Below are positions 62,702 through 64,000 of a stretch of 64,000 nt of DNA, one piece after another. Position 1 is the stretch's first letter. The number at the start of each line of letters is the position of its first letter. Made by a program: the position numbers and the translations under genes. The notes under the pieces are model-generated. The model saw nothing but the letters and a program-made list of their open reading frames with translations. It had not been told where the DNA came from and searched no databases. The stretch spans positions 310,001-374,000 of the forward strand of contig NZ_JAMXOF010000002.1 of the NCBI RefSeq assembly GCF_024055595.1, in the 5' to 3' direction. The DNA comes from Mucilaginibacter aurantiaciroseus. GTDB taxonomy: Bacteria > Bacteroidota > Bacteroidia > Sphingobacteriales > Sphingobacteriaceae.

Positions 62702-64000
62702 TTACTTGCTGATAAGATAAGCCTTTGAGATAACCTGGCTGCGTGTGGCGCTGTTTATAAACTTTGGCAGCATATTTTCCTGCGGATAATCAATAAATGA
62801 TTTGACGACCTTAAAATCGGCGTGGGTATTGGTAAGGTAATCTACAGATGCCTGGCTGGCAAAAAAGAGTGCTTTACCCGCAGGTTTAAAATCTTTAAAG
62901 CCCTCAAGTGGCACAAACTGCACAGGCCTGTTACTATAAAACTGGAATGAGTTGTTAGACATGCGCAAGGTATATAAATTAGCATCGGCAAACTGCGGCT
63001 GGCTTGCGTACCTGGCTGCAGGTATTTGCCCGTTGTAAGAAGTAACCAGCGGGAAGAAAACAGTATTCAAGTAAAAATTAGCGAAAAGCACCGAGCAGCA
63101 GGTTAGCATAAAAACCTTGTAGGCTATTTCTTTTACTTTTAGGCTGATTGCTGCAGCGATTGATCCAAACAACACAACAGCTGTTATAAATAGCAGGTTA
63201 GACGCCGGCTTCGCAAAAACATGTATCGCTATAATTATCATCGGTAAAGCTATCGCAAATAAAAGCAGAACTATCTTACGATAATTTTCGCCTGCCTTGC
63301 TCAGTTGTACAAAACAATAAGGCGCGGTAATAATAGCAAATAAAGGGAAAAGTATATTGGTATAAAACGGCAACTGAAACCCGGATAGCGAGAATAGGAT
63401 CAATAACAACAAACCGCCGCTTAGCGTATAATATTCCGGCAGGGTTACCTTTCGCCAGATGCTTTTGAAACTTTTGTAAAGTGCGTAATAGAACAATAGG
63501 CACCAGGGTAAATAAGCCCAAAGCAGGGTATGTATAAAGAAGAATTTATCCCCGCCTTTTTTTTGTTGGATAGGGCCCTGGTTTATAAAACGGCCAAACT
63601 GGCTATCCCACAAAAACCATTTTATGCCGCTTACATTTTGCCTGTCGAAAACTGTTTTCTCGGGGTGGGCGTCAAACTGTACGTAAAGGGCGTAAACTTC
63701 GGGGATGGTAAACAGAAAGGTAAGCAAATACAACAGCAACCATTTAGGATAAAACAACTGCAAAAACTTTTTTTGAAATATAAACTGCCCAAGCAACGCA
63801 CCATATATTGCTACGATCACAAATATGCCTTTAGTCATTATAGCACATGCGGTTAGCAGGGCGGCCAGCAATAAGTGTTTTGCTATCGGCTTATCATTAT
63901 ACCGGGCAATGTGGTAAATGCTGCCAATGATCAGCGCCAATAAGTACGGCTCGGCGCGTATATCAAGGTTTGATAACAGGATGTGCTGGGCTGTCATCAA
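62702..64000 (-). CDS. ArnT-like membrane glycosyltransferase (GT39), N-terminus outside window
   Basis: The frame is open to the end of the window, giving at least 432 residues. It contains ten or so hydrophobic segments and ArnT/PMT features such as ACAIMTKGIFVIVAIYGALL and GIKWFLWDSQFGRFINQGPI. Members transfer sugars from polyprenyl phosphate to lipid A or proteins in the periplasm. The first catalytic Asp region, near the N-terminus, lies outside the window, so the true start and identity of the sugar are unknown. It converges with the MG2-like gene. Confidence 0.85.
   Translation of the reverse strand: MMTAQHILLSNLDIRAEPYLLALIIGSIYHIARYNDKPIAKHLLLAALLTACAIMTKGIFVIVAIYGALLGQFIFQKKFLQLFYPKWLLLYLLTFLFTIPEVYALYVQFDAHPEKTVFDRQNVSGIKWFLWDSQFGRFINQGPIQQKKGGDKFFFIHTLLWAYLPWCLLFYYALYKSFKSIWRKVTLPEYYTLSGGLLLLILFSLSGFQLPFYTNILFPLFAIITAPYCFVQLSKAGENYRKIVLLLFAIALPMIIIAIHVFAKPASNLLFITAVVLFGSIAAAISLKVKEIAYKVFMLTCCSVLFANFYLNTVFFPLVTSYNGQIPAARYASQPQFADANLYTLRMSNNSFQFYSNRPVQFVPLEGFKDFKPAGKALFFASQASVDYLTNTHADFKVVKSFIDYPQENMLPKFINSATRSQVISKAYLISK

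Noticed and set aside
1..64000. CRISPR array, tRNA, rRNA, insertion sequence or prophage
   Set aside because: No regularly spaced repeats, cloverleaf-like genes, rRNA segments, transposase or integrase motifs were seen on either strand.

Overview
The window reads as a chromosomal piece of a Sphingobacteriaceae-type Bacteroidota, most like Mucilaginibacter or Pedobacter. The evidence is TonB receptors with carboxypeptidase-like N-terminal domains, lipoproteins, an inner-membrane protein fused to an outer-membrane barrel next to an ECF sigma factor, a long-form IspG, a DES1-like sphingolipid desaturase, few Shine-Dalgarno sites, and many small palindromic repeats of the kind common in that family. 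The genus is inferred from gene and repeat style; no rRNA or tRNA was seen.

Layout. 1-1.9 kb: end of an unknown membrane protein, a LiaF/DUF5668-type membrane protein and a GYF-RDD protein. 2.0-18.1 kb: an unusual symmetrical block. A TldE/TldD metallopeptidase pair on the minus strand and a second pair on the plus strand bracket a second GYF-RDD protein, a DUF4159 protein and a plus-strand operon of MoxR ATPase, DUF58, BatA-like and two large membrane proteins. The two tldDE pairs are paralogous and both end in the same hairpin core, so the duplication reached into the 3' flank. 18.1-21 kb: a decay zone with two frameshifted small genes and a wrecked phosphotransferase around an intact beta-hydroxyacid dehydrogenase-like gene and a lipoprotein. 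21-25.2 kb: ispG, carrying two in-frame copies of a dispersed repeat, and dnaK. 25.4-34.1 kb: a lone receiver protein, a glycine-zipper protein, hydrolase plus GntP permease, a Bcr/CflA exporter, a hybrid histidine kinase and a GH51 arabinofuranosidase. 34.1-35.8 kb: a sigma-like gene with a broken anti-sigma partner and a broken surface-protein gene. 35.8-44.4 kb: a small membrane protein, the mlaEFD lipid-transport operon, a GH26 mannanase, an MFS transporter, a FrnE-like DsbA and a DUF3179 protein. 44.5-49.1 kb: a four-gene metal-related TonB operon (small Cys protein, receptor, PepSY protein, heavy-metal-binding lipoprotein). 49.2-53.7 kb: ECF sigma factor, membrane-barrel protein, YceI, DUF5777 barrel and Rieske protein in one operon. 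53.9-64 kb: a lipoprotein, a beta-propeller-like protein, the sphingolipid desaturase, a half-size EamA protein, two large envelope proteins and a GT39-type membrane glycosyltransferase cut by the window edge.

How the parts may work together. The TldDE/MoxR block has the composition of an envelope-facing assembly or proteolysis system: an AAA+ ATPase, a von Willebrand-like DUF58 protein, several membrane proteins and Tat-like TldD peptidases. The sigma/YceI/DUF5777/Rieske operon looks like a self-regulated periplasmic redox module. The TonB/PepSY/HMBD operon looks like copper or iron handling. All three functional readings are inferences from gene content. A second theme is repeat activity: palindromic elements sit at each early gene junction of the moxR operon, one supplies a Shine-Dalgarno sequence, and two lie inside ispG without breaking its frame.
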